DNA from: Cobetia amphilecti
GTDB lineage: Bacteria > Pseudomonadota > Gammaproteobacteria > Pseudomonadales > Halomonadaceae
Direction of reading: 5' to 3'
Assembly: GCF_020217465.1 (NCBI RefSeq)
Contig: NZ_CP084115.1
Location: 1,302,001 to 1,366,000 of the forward strand
DNA: 64,000 bases
Shown in pieces: positions 9,550-17,907 of the stretch; the first letter of the stretch is position 1; each line of letters begins with the position of its first letter. The notes beneath the pieces are model-generated. The model ran no database searches. It saw only the letters and a program-made list of their open reading frames with translations, and was not told the origin of the DNA. The position numbers and the translations under genes are program-made.

Positions 9550-9915
9550 ATGAATCCGACTGAACAACCCCAGGACGGCGAGATCGCCGGCAATCCCTAC
9601 GACGAGCTGCGCGCGCTGCTGGCACGTCTGGAAGCGACCATGAAGGCAGCAGACCTGTGGCGCATGGACACGCCATCCCCGCAGGCCTTCATGAGTGTGG
9701 AGCCATTCTGTGTCGATCACATGGACATGGGCCAGTGGCTGCGCTTCGTGTTCATCGCCCGTCTGCAAGCGCTGTGCGATGCCCGCGCGCCGTTCCCCGC
9801 CAAGTGTGAAGTGGCGCCGGCCATCGAGGCCTGGTTGAAGGATGCCCGCCCCGAGCGCCGCGTGGCGATGACGGAAGTGATTCGCGAGATCGACACGCTG
9901 ATCACGACGCACTGA
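9550..9915 (+). CDS. YqcC family protein (DUF446)
   Basis: A 121-residue cytoplasmic protein. The central PFCVDHMDMGQWLRFVFIARLQALCD block and the preceding LLARLEATMKAADLW helix match the YqcC/DUF446 family, small helical proteins of unknown function often found near RNA-modification genes. The ATG follows GGAGG. It is divergent from the antiporter gene (75 bp between starts). Confidence 0.85.
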   Translation: MNPTEQPQDGEIAGNPYDELRALLARLEATMKAADLWRMDTPSPQAFMSVEPFCVDHMDMGQWLRFVFIARLQALCDARAPFPAKCEVAPAIEAWLKDARPERRVAMTEVIREIDTLITTH

Positions 9916-10032
9916 TTGCCGGGTAGGGGTCTCACCTCGCACTGAGCCTCCTCTACCCGACACCTCCCACTCTGCCCCTATGCAGGCGTGATGCCCTCGC
10001 ATTGCGCCTCGAGACAACTGTCAGGAGCTTGC

Positions 10033-10533
10033 ATGGCCTATTACTTCGCCTACGGCAGCAACATGAATCCGGCGCGTGTCGAGGCACGCATCGGCGAGAC
10101 GCGACGGGCCGTGCATGGTTGGCTGCAAGAGCATCGCCTGAGTTTCGACAAGGCCTCTCGGGTCGATGGTATCGCGCATGCCAACGTGCAGCCTGCGCCG
10201 GGCGAGCGCGTCGAAGGCGTGCTGTATGAGCTGCTCGAGGCCGAGCAGATCACGCTGATGGACCCCTTCGAAGGCCGCCCGCATGAATATGAGCGTTTCC
10301 TTCATTCCATCGTCACCCGCGAAGGCGTGATCGACGCCTGGGTGTATGTGGCGCTGCCCGAGCGCACCGCCGAGGGCCTCAAGCCGGCACGCGAGTATCT
10401 GGAGCACCTGCTTGGCGGGCGTGACTTCCTGACGCCGGACTACTTCACGGCACTGAGCGGCGTCGAGGCCGTGCATGCGCTGGATGACGCCACCCTGGCT
10501 CAGCTGGGCCTGTCGCGTAGTACGCCGCGCTGA
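10033..10533 (+). CDS. Gamma-glutamylcyclotransferase-like protein
   Basis: A 166-residue protein beginning MAYYFAYGSNMNPARVEARI. The N-terminal YGSN motif and the later RVEGVLYEL and DPFEGRPHEYER blocks fit the GGCT fold, whose members cleave gamma-glutamyl peptides or amines with release of 5-oxoproline. The ATG at 10033 follows AGGAG; the in-frame upstream extension lacks a ribosome site. The exact substrate is unknown. A run of degenerate 7-bp repeats and a terminator follow. Confidence 0.82.
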   Translation: MAYYFAYGSNMNPARVEARIGETRRAVHGWLQEHRLSFDKASRVDGIAHANVQPAPGERVEGVLYELLEAEQITLMDPFEGRPHEYERFLHSIVTREGVIDAWVYVALPERTAEGLKPAREYLEHLLGGRDFLTPDYFTALSGVEAVHALDDATLAQLGLSRSTPR

Positions 10534-10558
10534 CGGTCGCCTGATAGCTGACGGGTGC

Positions 10559-10586
10559 CTGTCATCTGTTTTCTGTCACCTGTCAT
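10559..10586. repeat. Degenerate 7-bp tandem repeat after the GGCT-like gene
   Basis: Four units read CTGTCAT, CTGTTTT, CTGTCAC, CTGTCAT. They lie between the stop codon at 10533 and the terminator at 10597. Confidence 0.75.
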
Positions 10587-10596
10587 GTCGCAACAA

Positions 10597-10628
10597 AAAG
10601 CCCGCCTCTCGTTGGAGAGGCGGGCTTT
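10597..10628. terminator. Bidirectional intrinsic terminator
   Basis: A 14-bp stem (10597-10610 with 10615-10628) closes a GTTG loop. It has A-rich and T-rich flanks, so it works on both strands between the convergent GGCT-like and brnQ genes. Confidence 0.92.
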
Positions 10629-10668
10629 CGTGTTTCTGGTCACGCCGCGCGACTGATTGGCGTGAGCC

Positions 10669-12009
10669 TCAGTCCTGCGCGGCCAGTGCCGGGTCCAGGT
10701 TCGTCTGGTCACGACGGCTGGCCAGCATGCCGATGATCAGCCCCGCCAGCGCCGGCGCCAGCCAGCCCAGATTCATCGAGGCCAGCGGCAGCAGCGGCTC
10801 GATGCGGTGCGAGATGGCCATCAGCGAGTCGATGCCGCTGGCTTCGAAGCCATCCAGCAGGCTGACCAGCAGCGTCAGGCCCAGGGTCCAGGCGAACACG
10901 CGCGGCGCATCATGCAGGCGCGGACGCAGGTAGGACAGCAGCGTCAGCACCAGCACCAGCGGATAGAGCGTCACCAGTACCGGAATCGAGACGCTGATCA
11001 GGGTCGAGAGGCCCAGATTGGCGATCAACGCCGAGGCCACGGCCATCACGATCACCAGCAGGCGGTAGGGCACGCTCGGCAGCAGGCGATGGAAGAACTC
11101 GCCGCAGGAGGTCAACAGGCCCACCGCGGTGGTCAGACACGCCAGGGTGATGACCAGCGCCAGGATCAGCTTGCCGGCATCGCCGAACAGTGCCTCGACG
11201 TAGACCGGGATCAGTTCGCCCTTGGCCGCTTCGCTGACCAGTGCATGGCTGGTGGCGCCCATGTAGGTCAGCGGCAGGTAGACGGCGGCCAGACAGATGG
11301 CGGCGATGGCGCCGGCCCACAGGGTGTAGCGGGTCACGTCAGCGGTCGCGGTGATGCCGCGTGCCTTGATCGCCGAGACGATCAGGATGCCGAACACCAT
11401 CGAGGCCAGCGCATCCATGGTCAGGTAGCCCTGCTGGAAGCCGGTCATGAACGGCGCCTCGGCCCACTCGGGACTCACCGGCCCCAGCGGCCCCTGTGGG
11501 TCGATGATGGTGAACAGCGCGATCAGCGCCAGCAGCGCGATCAGCAGCGGCGTCAGCCACTTGCCGACCACATCCATCAACTTGCCCGGGCTCAGCGCGA
11601 TCAGCGTGGCGATGCCGAAGAACAGCACCGAATGCAGGGCCAGGCCGCTCTGTGCTGACATGTCGATGAAGGGGCGCATGCCCATCTCGAAGGCCACGGT
11701 GCCGGTGCGCGGAATCGCGAACATCGGCCCGATGGACAGGTAGATGGCGACGCCGAAGGCCGCGGCTGCCCACTTGGGCAACGGCGAGGTGATCTTGTCG
11801 AGGCCACCGCCGATCACGGCCACCGCGACGATACCGGCCAGCGGCATGCCGACACCGGTGGCCAGAAAGCCCAGTGCCGCCGGCCAGAATTCGGCACCCG
11901 CGCCCTGACCCACCTGAGGCGGGAAGATGATATTGCCTGCGCCCAGAAAGAGGGCAAAGGTCATGAAGCCCAGCGCCACGATGTCGAGGCTGGAAAGTCG
12001 TGTTTTCAC
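10669..12009 (-). CDS. brnQ: BrnQ, branched-chain amino acid:cation symporter
   Basis: A 446-residue inner-membrane carrier of the LIVCS family, importing Leu, Ile and Val with Na+ or H+. The start KTRLSSLDIVALGFMTFALFL leads straight into the family hallmark GAGNIIFPPQVGQ. About twelve membrane segments follow, including AIPRTGTVAFEMGM. Translation starts at GTG 12007-12009 with AGGA upstream. It is monocistronic by position, convergent with the GGCT-like gene. Confidence 0.93.
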   Translation of the reverse strand: MKTRLSSLDIVALGFMTFALFLGAGNIIFPPQVGQGAGAEFWPAALGFLATGVGMPLAGIVAVAVIGGGLDKITSPLPKWAAAAFGVAIYLSIGPMFAIPRTGTVAFEMGMRPFIDMSAQSGLALHSVLFFGIATLIALSPGKLMDVVGKWLTPLLIALLALIALFTIIDPQGPLGPVSPEWAEAPFMTGFQQGYLTMDALASMVFGILIVSAIKARGITATADVTRYTLWAGAIAAICLAAVYLPLTYMGATSHALVSEAAKGELIPVYVEALFGDAGKLILALVITLACLTTAVGLLTSCGEFFHRLLPSVPYRLLVIVMAVASALIANLGLSTLISVSIPVLVTLYPLVLVLTLLSYLRPRLHDAPRVFAWTLGLTLLVSLLDGFEASGIDSLMAISHRIEPLLPLASMNLGWLAPALAGLIIGMLASRRDQTNLDPALAAQD

Positions 12010-12278
12010 TATGACGTCCTACGGATTCAGCAGATGCGTTGCAGCAGGCGTCATCAGGTGACCGATGAGGTGGTCGGTCAGGCAAGAAGACGTGCCGAGA
12101 AGCCGTTGGCTAGCGACAGGGGTGGGTCACCAGCAGACCCGGGAGCAGCGGGGTAGTGTTGCGCGCGGGCCGAATGGCGAGATCAGGCTGATGGATTGTC
12201 GCCACCCTGATCTGACGCGGCGCATTATCGTTGATTTCACGTGGCAAGACAAAGCCATCAGCAAGCCACGCGGCAGGC

Positions 12279-13577
12279 TCACTGCGCGGCAGGCGCCGGG
12301 GGCGGTAGTGGAATGAAGCTCGGCCAGTCGTCCGGCACCACGAAGATCCGCCATTGCTGGCGGGGCGAGCTGGCGGTGGTCGGCTCGCCGTCAGGCGCCG
12401 CCACGCTGCGCTCCAGCCACAGCTGGCGGGGGTGTTGATGCGTGCGCTGGCGGCTATGCTGCTGAGCCGGCGCGTCTTGCTGAGCCGCCGTGACTTGCTG
12501 AACCGGTTCGTCCGGCCTGAGGTCGTCAGCGGCAGGTGGCACGAAGTGATCGCGCAGCCAGCGGTCAAGTTCATGCCATGGTTGTAGCGACGCCACGGGC
12601 GGGGCGGCCAGCCAGGCAGGCTTTTCCCTGACACAGCCCAACAGCGGGCCGTCATGTATCGGGGAGGCCTCGAGGGTCTGACAGAAGGCAGCGAACTGAC
12701 TGACGCTCATCCACCAGCCGGCCTGGCGCGCACTCTCGGGATGGCAATGGCGGGGCGGGGGCAGCCAGTCGGCGGGAGCTATATCTGGCTGCCAGGGGCG
12801 AAACAGGCAACCGGGCAATGCCAGTTGCTGGCCTGCAAGCAGCGGGGCAGGCGGATCTTCTGCCAGCGGTGAGTTCGTCTCGCTCGCGCCTGCCTGTCTG
12901 GCCAGTGCTTGTCTGGCAAGTGCCTGGCGGATCGTCTGCTGTCCGCGCTCGGTATAGGCCAGGGGCAATTGATGCTCAAGGCTGCGCTGATACTTGATGG
13001 CGAGGCTGTCGGCGCCGCCGGGGCCTATCCAGCGTGCCGGGCTGTCAGCCGCTTCGGGGCCTTCTGGCAGGCCGAGATAGAACTTGATCGCGACCTCCAG
13101 GTGCGTGGGCGCCGTGTCCTGCGCCGCCAGATAGAGCATGTCCAGCTCGCCCAGCGTGATCTTGCCCTGGGAAATCCTGAGGTTGTTGACCAGCAGGTGA
13201 CTGCCGGGCGCGTGTGCCAGCACGAATTGCCAGAGCAGCTCATGGTAGTGGCCCAGGCGATAGTGGCGGCGCTCATTCACGGCGGCCTCGAGCGCGTGGG
13301 GCGCCTGCTCCAGTGTCATCAGCCAGCGGTGGCGGACGCGGTCATCCTCCAGCCCGAGTGCCGCCAGGGACGGGCGCGGGTAACGCGCAAGCTGCAAGAG
13401 GTCCGGGGCACTCAGAAGCCAGGCGATATCCCTGACGCGCGGGTGACTGTAGCGCGCGCAGTCGCGGCGCAGGTCGCGGCCGGTCGCACAGGGGGAGTCG
13501 GCCCATTGGGCAAAAGGGGGCGATGACTCGGCTGCACCGGGCGATGCATGGGATTGGGCTTCGGGCTCGATAGGCAT
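12279..13577 (-). CDS. DUF1853 family protein
   Basis: A 432-residue protein whose central region (RVRDIAWLLSAPDLL; FVLAHAPGSHLLVNNLRISQ; TLGELDMLYLA; HLEVAIKFYLGL) matches DUF1853. This family resembles a PD-(D/E)XK-type fold by the E..IKFYL pattern; that fold assignment is inference. The C-terminal ~130 residues are Gln/Ala/Pro-rich and look like a low-complexity insertion. The ATG at 13575-13577 is the first that precedes recognisable sequence; its ribosome site is weak, so an upstream start is possible. Function is unknown. Confidence 0.78.
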   Translation of the reverse strand: MPIEPEAQSHASPGAAESSPPFAQWADSPCATGRDLRRDCARYSHPRVRDIAWLLSAPDLLQLARYPRPSLAALGLEDDRVRHRWLMTLEQAPHALEAAVNERRHYRLGHYHELLWQFVLAHAPGSHLLVNNLRISQGKITLGELDMLYLAAQDTAPTHLEVAIKFYLGLPEGPEAADSPARWIGPGGADSLAIKYQRSLEHQLPLAYTERGQQTIRQALARQALARQAGASETNSPLAEDPPAPLLAGQQLALPGCLFRPWQPDIAPADWLPPPRHCHPESARQAGWWMSVSQFAAFCQTLEASPIHDGPLLGCVREKPAWLAAPPVASLQPWHELDRWLRDHFVPPAADDLRPDEPVQQVTAAQQDAPAQQHSRQRTHQHPRQLWLERSVAAPDGEPTTASSPRQQWRIFVVPDDWPSFIPLPPPAPAAQ

Positions 13578-14740
13578 GACGCCAGTGTATCCCACGTCGG
13601 ATGACGGTCGATAATGCGCGACTTCGTTCGGGGCTGGCTCTGTGTGAACCGAGCCGAGTGCTGCTTGCCGGCCGTGGTGTCCTGCTGGTGCTCCTTCTCT
13701 CCCTCTATCTACTCCCTTCTCCTTTCCCTTCCTCCACTCCCACTCTCTGCTCTCTCTGTCTTCTCGCTCCTTTCCCTCACTCGCCACTCTTTACCCGACC
13801 CTTTACGCCAGCCTAGCGCTGCTCACGCGACACTTTCTCGCCGTTTTCTTGACGCTCTTCCACCACGTTCTGCCGTCCACCGCCGGAAATGCGACGGCCG
13901 TCCCCAGGCTGTCATCATTTTGACATCGTTGCATGGGTCGCCTAAGCGATTGAAAACGTTGAGATTACTTCGCGTGGGTGGGTGAGGGTGCTTCAGTCCG
14001 GGTTGGAAGAGCGCTGAATTGATTCGATGAGAGAATCAATCCTGTTCCGGCGCGGGGATATATCCCGCGGCTCGCGAGGTTCACAATGCACTCCATCAAC
14101 GTTGCAGCAAATATGCAGGGCTGATGAGGCGGTATTGACCTCGAGCTCTTGGTTGTCGAGCGACATGAATCTTCTCGACATCAGTGGGCAAGGCGTCACC
14201 GACTGACAGTGTGAGGGGCAGAATCCACACCCTGAACAATCGGTCAATGAATATTCGTAAAGATTGATGTGCACAATTTCTTGCTGCTAGACGCTGTTTT
14301 CAGGCGTCTCAGCCAAAGCAGAAAGAAAAATACGCATTTTCTTGTTTTTGTGGCATCCAGTTCTGCTGTGGCGACGTATAACTCATCAGCACAGCAAGAC
14401 ACACCCTGCAGCGTGCAGCATGTTCGACCAAGGTGGTGGGCGAGACACTGTCTTCCTCAACCAAAGTCGATAGTGATCTGCCAGGCCGAAGCGCCGCTCA
14501 AGGGGATGGGCCAGCACGCAAACAAGGAATTCTTGCACTCTCCATGTTGTACAAGTCTTTTTCAGAACCGCTGCAATAGCTTTATGGGTGATGAGAGGGG
14601 CAGTAGGGGCAAGCGCTGGGGAAGGCCGTTCGTTTCCAGTGGCGTTGCTCAAAGAGAAACAGTGAGCTTCCAGTTGCACGGCTAGTTTGAGCGCAGCATA
14701 ACAATTAGTCTGTTAATAATCGAAACGCAGCACGCACCAC
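13578..14740. other. Gene-poor region with a polypyrimidine tract
   Basis: More than 1.1 kb with no gene I can support. From about 13685 to 13805 the plus strand is almost pure C/T (runs of TCTC, CCTT). From about 14260 the sequence becomes AT-richer than its surroundings and holds a hairpin (GACGC at 14291-14295 with GCGTC at 14305-14309). Open frames of 90-140 codons occur on both strands but lack ribosome sites and family resemblance. It may hold regulatory DNA or an RNA gene for the downstream cluster. Confidence 0.55.
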
Positions 14741-14795
14741 AGTCAGTGAAGGCCAGGACCCGGACAGGGGTCAGCAAACCACTCCTTCACTGACT
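14741..14795 (+). promoter_or_regulatory. Nested inverted repeat in the leader of the paralogue array
   Basis: AGTCAGTGAAGG at 14741-14752 is exactly complementary to CCTTCACTGACT at 14784-14795. The loop holds a second hairpin (GACCC 14757-14761 with GGGTC 14768-14772). It ends about 50 bp before the first gene of the array and has no T-tail, so it looks like a leader RNA structure or an operator rather than a terminator. Confidence 0.65.
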
Positions 14796-14844
14796 GACAA
14801 CGACTCAAAGCGGAAGCATCCGCACCAGGACCAGGAGATACACC

Positions 14845-15186
14845 ATGAAAAACATTTCCCTCAAGACTCTGATCGCTACCGTCGCCATCGCCACTGCCAG
14901 CACCTCCGTATTCGCAGCCGACGATAGCCCTGCCGCCGTGCGCGTCCAGAACGCCATCAGCAGCCAGCAGATCATGGGCCAGACTCAGCCGGCTGCCACC
15001 AGCCAGCAGGGCTTCTCCGAAACGGGCATGAGCGTTGCTGCCGGTCGCGTTGAGCAGGCGCTCAATGCTGACCACATCCGTGGCGTCGATACCGCTGCCG
15101 TGTCCCAGGCCAACGCCACCGTCAATGATCAGGGCAAGAGCGTCGCCGCTAGCCGCGTTCAGCAGCGCATCAGCGACAACGCCTGA
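14845..15186 (+). CDS. Small exported repeat protein, array member 1
   Basis: A 113-residue protein with a signal peptide ending at about residue 24 (TSVFA-A). The mature part has the family repeat: SPAAVRVQNAISSQQIMGQ, then GMSVAAGRVEQALNADHIRG, then GKSVAASRVQQRISDNA. Each unit is about 35 residues, the last being a half unit. A GGAG site precedes the ATG. It is the most divergent of four tandem paralogues and has an extra Lys/Leu stretch in the signal peptide. I recognise no known family; the charge pattern suggests amphipathic helices in the periplasm or outside the cell. Confidence 0.85.
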   Translation: MKNISLKTLIATVAIATASTSVFAADDSPAAVRVQNAISSQQIMGQTQPAATSQQGFSETGMSVAAGRVEQALNADHIRGVDTAAVSQANATVNDQGKSVAASRVQQRISDNA

Positions 15187-15273
15187 AGCAGAGTGGGCCA
15201 CGCTGACAACTCGGTGACCCCCGAACATCGCCTCACCTGACATTCGATCCTTGCCCATTTCTGGAGAATCATC

Positions 15274-15606
15274 ATGAAAACCCTGACTTCCCTGATCGCC
15301 GCCGCTGCCATTTCCATTGCTGCCACCGGCGTTGCCACCGCTGATGAAAGTGTTGCCGATGCCCAGGTGCGTGCCGCACTGAGTGAACAGGTCATCCACG
15401 GCCAGGCGCAGCCCGCCGCGACGCAGCTGAATGCTGCCGAGTCCGGCATGAGTGCCGCTGCCAACCGTGTCGAACAGTCCCTGAACGCCGACACCATCAA
15501 GGGTGAGCAGACGCACGCCGTCTCCCGCGGCCAGAGTCTGAGCAACGACAACGGCAAGAGTGTCGCGGCATCACGCTTTGAAGATGCGCTGAACGGCAAC
15601 GCCTGA
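15274..15606 (+). CDS. Small exported repeat protein, array member 2
   Basis: A 110-residue paralogue of its neighbours. The signal peptide runs to about residue 23 (ATGVATA-D). The mature part reads SVADAQVRAALSEQVIHGQ, SAAANRVEQSLNADTIKGEQ and GKSVAASRFEDALNGNA, two and a half copies of the ~35-residue unit. TGGAG precedes the ATG. The gap from member 1 is 87 bp without a clear terminator, so co-transcription is likely. There is no Cys and almost no aromatic residue, which argues against an enzyme. Function unknown. Confidence 0.88.
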   Translation: MKTLTSLIAAAAISIAATGVATADESVADAQVRAALSEQVIHGQAQPAATQLNAAESGMSAAANRVEQSLNADTIKGEQTHAVSRGQSLSNDNGKSVAASRFEDALNGNA

Positions 15607-15702
15607 GTCTGCAGGTCCTGATTCATGGCCTCAGGCCCGGGACCACAGCAGCACTGATCTCCCTTTTATCTATTCGCTATTCACTTTTTCTGGAGTCATC
15701 TA

Positions 15703-16035
15703 ATGAAAACCCTCAATGCCCTTATCGCCGCCGTTGCCCTGTCCGTGACCGCCACTGGCGTCGCCAATGCCGATAGTGTTGCCGACCAGCAGGTTCGCGC
15801 CAACATCAGTGAATCCGTGATCCACGGTCAGGCTCAGCAGGCAGCCACTCAGCAGCAGGCCATCACCGATGCAGGCAAGAGCGTTGCGGCCAGCCGTGTC
15901 GAGCAGGCGCTGAACAGCCAGACCATCAAGGGCCAGCAGGCGCAGGTCACTCGCGACACCCAGCAGTTCGTCAATGATTCCGGCAAGAGCGTTGCCGCGT
16001 CACGTGTCGAGCATGCCCTGAACGACAACGCCTGA
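15703..16035 (+). CDS. Small exported repeat protein, array member 3
   Basis: A 110-residue protein and the clearest member of the family. Signal peptide 1-23, then repeat units at about residues 25-58 (SVADQQVRANISESVIHGQ...), 59-94 (KSVAASRVEQALNSQTIKGQ...) and 95-110 (KSVAASRVEHALNDNA). TGGAG precedes the ATG. The 96-bp gap from member 2 can fold into a nested hairpin near 15616-15646. The array probably grew by unequal crossing-over. Function unknown. Confidence 0.88.
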   Translation: MKTLNALIAAVALSVTATGVANADSVADQQVRANISESVIHGQAQQAATQQQAITDAGKSVAASRVEQALNSQTIKGQQAQVTRDTQQFVNDSGKSVAASRVEHALNDNA

Positions 16036-16140
16036 TGCGTCGCGCCGTCACACTGACGGCAGCGAACAAGGACTCTGCTTGCGACCTGGCTGACCTTTTT
16101 ACCCGGTTGACCCGATAAAAGATTTCACTGGAGATATTTC

Positions 16141-16473
16141 ATGAAAATGCTCAATACCCTCATCGCCGCCACCGCGCTTTCCGTTGCTGCCACCGGTGCT
16201 GCCTTGGCAGACAGCGTCGCTGACCTTCAGGTGCGCTCTGCGCTCAGCGAATCCAGCATCCACGGCCAGGCCCAGTCCGCCGCCGCCGAGCAAGCCACCT
16301 TTGCCGATACCGGCATGAGCGTTGCCGCGGGTCGTGTCGAAAGCTCCTTGAACGATGCTGCGATCGAAGGTCAGCGCGAGACCCTGGCGTCCGACTCACA
16401 GCAATTCGTCAACGATGCTGGCAAGAGTGTTTCCGCGACTCGCGTCCAGCATGCTCTGAGCGAAAGCGTCTGA
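16141..16473 (+). CDS. Small exported repeat protein, array member 4
   Basis: A 110-residue paralogue. The signal peptide ends near AALA-D. The repeats read SVADLQVRSALSESSIHGQ, GMSVAAGRVESSLNDAAIEGQ and GKSVSATRVQHALSESV, so the final copy has drifted from the usual NDNA ending. TGGAG precedes the ATG. The 105-bp gap upstream holds a GCCGTCA/TGACGGC hairpin (16044-16060). The last codon and stop are the first bases of a 14-bp tandem repeat. Function unknown. Confidence 0.86.
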   Translation: MKMLNTLIAATALSVAATGAALADSVADLQVRSALSESSIHGQAQSAAAEQATFADTGMSVAAGRVESSLNDAAIEGQRETLASDSQQFVNDAGKSVSATRVQHALSESV

Positions 16474-16520
16474 GCCAGATTGTCTGAGCCAGGTTGTCTG
16501 ATTCAGGTTGTCTGAGCCCC
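16468..16520. repeat. 14-bp tandem repeat spanning the stop codon of array member 4
   Basis: Units of the form GTCTGAGCCAG[A/G]TT start at 16468, 16482 and 16496, with a partial fourth copy at 16510. The first unit supplies the last Val codon and the TGA stop of the gene. Confidence 0.9.
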
Positions 16521-17051
16521 GCTCTGATTCGTGACCACGCATGGCAGCAACTGACCCAAGCGTCCCCGTAGCAAGTGTCGTCATGAGCAGCAGCAAGAGT
16601 TTTAAGTAGCTAGAGCTTGAAGACATAAGGTCTTGGAGACATAAGGGCTTGGAGACATAAGAGCTCGAAGAATCAAAAGCGTGAACAAGCCAGTCGTAAA
16701 GCAGTGTCACTGACACTGATCGCCAGGTGATACCTCGTCGCGAAGTGAAACGACAGTCTGACCCTTCCTGAAATGGCCGGTATCTGTCGGGAGTCATCCC
16801 GCGCAGCGACGCCCCGTGCCTCGTACGATGACGTAGAAGGGTCCCGCCATGGGCAAGCCTGAATATCGCGCCATCGTAAACCGCATCCTTGTGGGTAGTG
16901 CTTGTTGATGGTCTTTATCAATAGGTCACGTGGGTGATGTCAGTTATCGACTCTGATAGATATCCCGCCTGGATATACCCAGTACTTGAAGTGATCAATG
17001 ATGTGTCACTTCATGGCAACTCGATAGTGAAAATGAACGGAGGATAGAAAG
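16521..17051. other. Intergenic region after the array
   Basis: About 530 bp without a supported gene. It holds a 16-bp tandem repeat at 16616-16671 and an AT-rich stretch near 16900-17040 that probably carries the promoter of the next small gene. No clear terminator is visible after the array. Confidence 0.5.
16616..16671. repeat. 16-bp tandem repeat
   Basis: Three units of CTTG[A/G]AGACATAAG plus two variable bases start at 16616, 16632 and 16648, with a partial fourth at 16664. It lies 140 bp after array member 4. Confidence 0.9.
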
Positions 17052-17318
17052 ATGATCAAGTCATTCATGACTCACGGCCTGGCAGCGTTTGCCCTCGCCA
17101 CCAGCGGTCTGGCCAGTGCCGATATCAGCACTGATGACAGCAGTAACGTGCGATTCAATAGCGCTCAATCTCACGGCATCCACAGCGAAGTGCGTGATTA
17201 TCAGAAGAGCGAAAAGCGCTACGCCGCAAATCCTGACATTCTGATCACCAGCCGTGGCAATGTGTTTGCCGATAGTGATGTGCATGGTGCAGTCGATATC
17301 GACGCTGACCATCGCTGA
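17052..17318 (+). CDS. Small exported protein of unknown function
   Basis: An 88-residue protein with a signal peptide to about residue 23 (TSGLASA-D). The mature part is polar and Ser/Asp-rich (ISTDDSSNVRFNSAQSHGIH...) and ends in an Asp-rich tail (DSDVHGAVDIDADHR). A strong GGAGG precedes the ATG. It shares the signal-peptide style and the S/H/G-rich composition of the upstream array, but not its repeat. I recognise no family. An isolated intrinsic terminator lies about 335 bp downstream. Confidence 0.72.
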   Translation: MIKSFMTHGLAAFALATSGLASADISTDDSSNVRFNSAQSHGIHSEVRDYQKSEKRYAANPDILITSRGNVFADSDVHGAVDIDADHR

Positions 17319-17907
17319 GCTTTCGATGCTGACGGTTCACACGACTCGGTTCACATGACTTCATGCCGCAAGTTGTCATTGCGAAACAATTGAAGCGCTG
17401 TGATTTGATTGCCACTGCTTGAATCACCGCGCAGCGACGATTGAAGGCGTAGGCACTGATGCGCAGCCAGTGACTACCGACATTCAGGGAGAGCGAAAGG
17501 AAATATCCCAGACGTAGAGACACTTGGATAGTGAGCAGAACGCTTGAGCAAGGGCTTTGGGACCCTCCACCATCCCCTCTAGAACGACCTGGTGGCAAAA
17601 CCCTTTCTCAAACGCTTTCCTGTCCTGGGTGTCGCTGTCCCGACATTCATTGCCCGCCACCATGGCGGGTTTTTTTATGCCCGGATTCCAGAAGGGCACA
17701 GCAAGTGGCTGGTCGACTCTGTGTATGGCACCTTGCTTGATGCCCGCAATATTCTGAGGGTTTTCCAGATGATTCGTAAGGATTCATCGGCAGTTCACTG
17801 TGTGGATGTCATGATGCATCACGGTGATTAAACGTTGTTGATTGCCGGCCTGCATGTCGGATATCCCGAGGCAGGATGCCATGATATCAATCAAGTGGAG
17901 GCCCATG
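17319..17907. other. Intergenic region holding an isolated terminator
   Basis: About 590 bp with no gene supported by a ribosome site or family resemblance. A textbook terminator at 17653-17676 stands 335 bp after the previous stop, too far to be its obvious terminator, so a small RNA between about 17400 and 17676 is possible. Confidence 0.5.
17653..17676 (+). terminator. Intrinsic terminator (possible end of a small RNA)
   Basis: A 7-bp GC-rich stem (CCCGCCA 17653-17659 with TGGCGGG 17663-17669) with a CCA loop is followed by seven Ts. It is the best-formed plus-strand terminator in this part of the window. Confidence 0.9.

Noticed and set aside
13993-14274. 93-codon Cys-rich minus-strand frame
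   Set aside because: The Cys pattern (CSGCGFCPSHC) caught the eye, but there is no ribosome site and the rest is not domain-like.
14269-14685. 138-codon plus-strand frame in the gene-poor region
   Set aside because: No ribosome site, no signal peptide or family match, and composition unlike neighbouring genes. Kept only as unexplained DNA.
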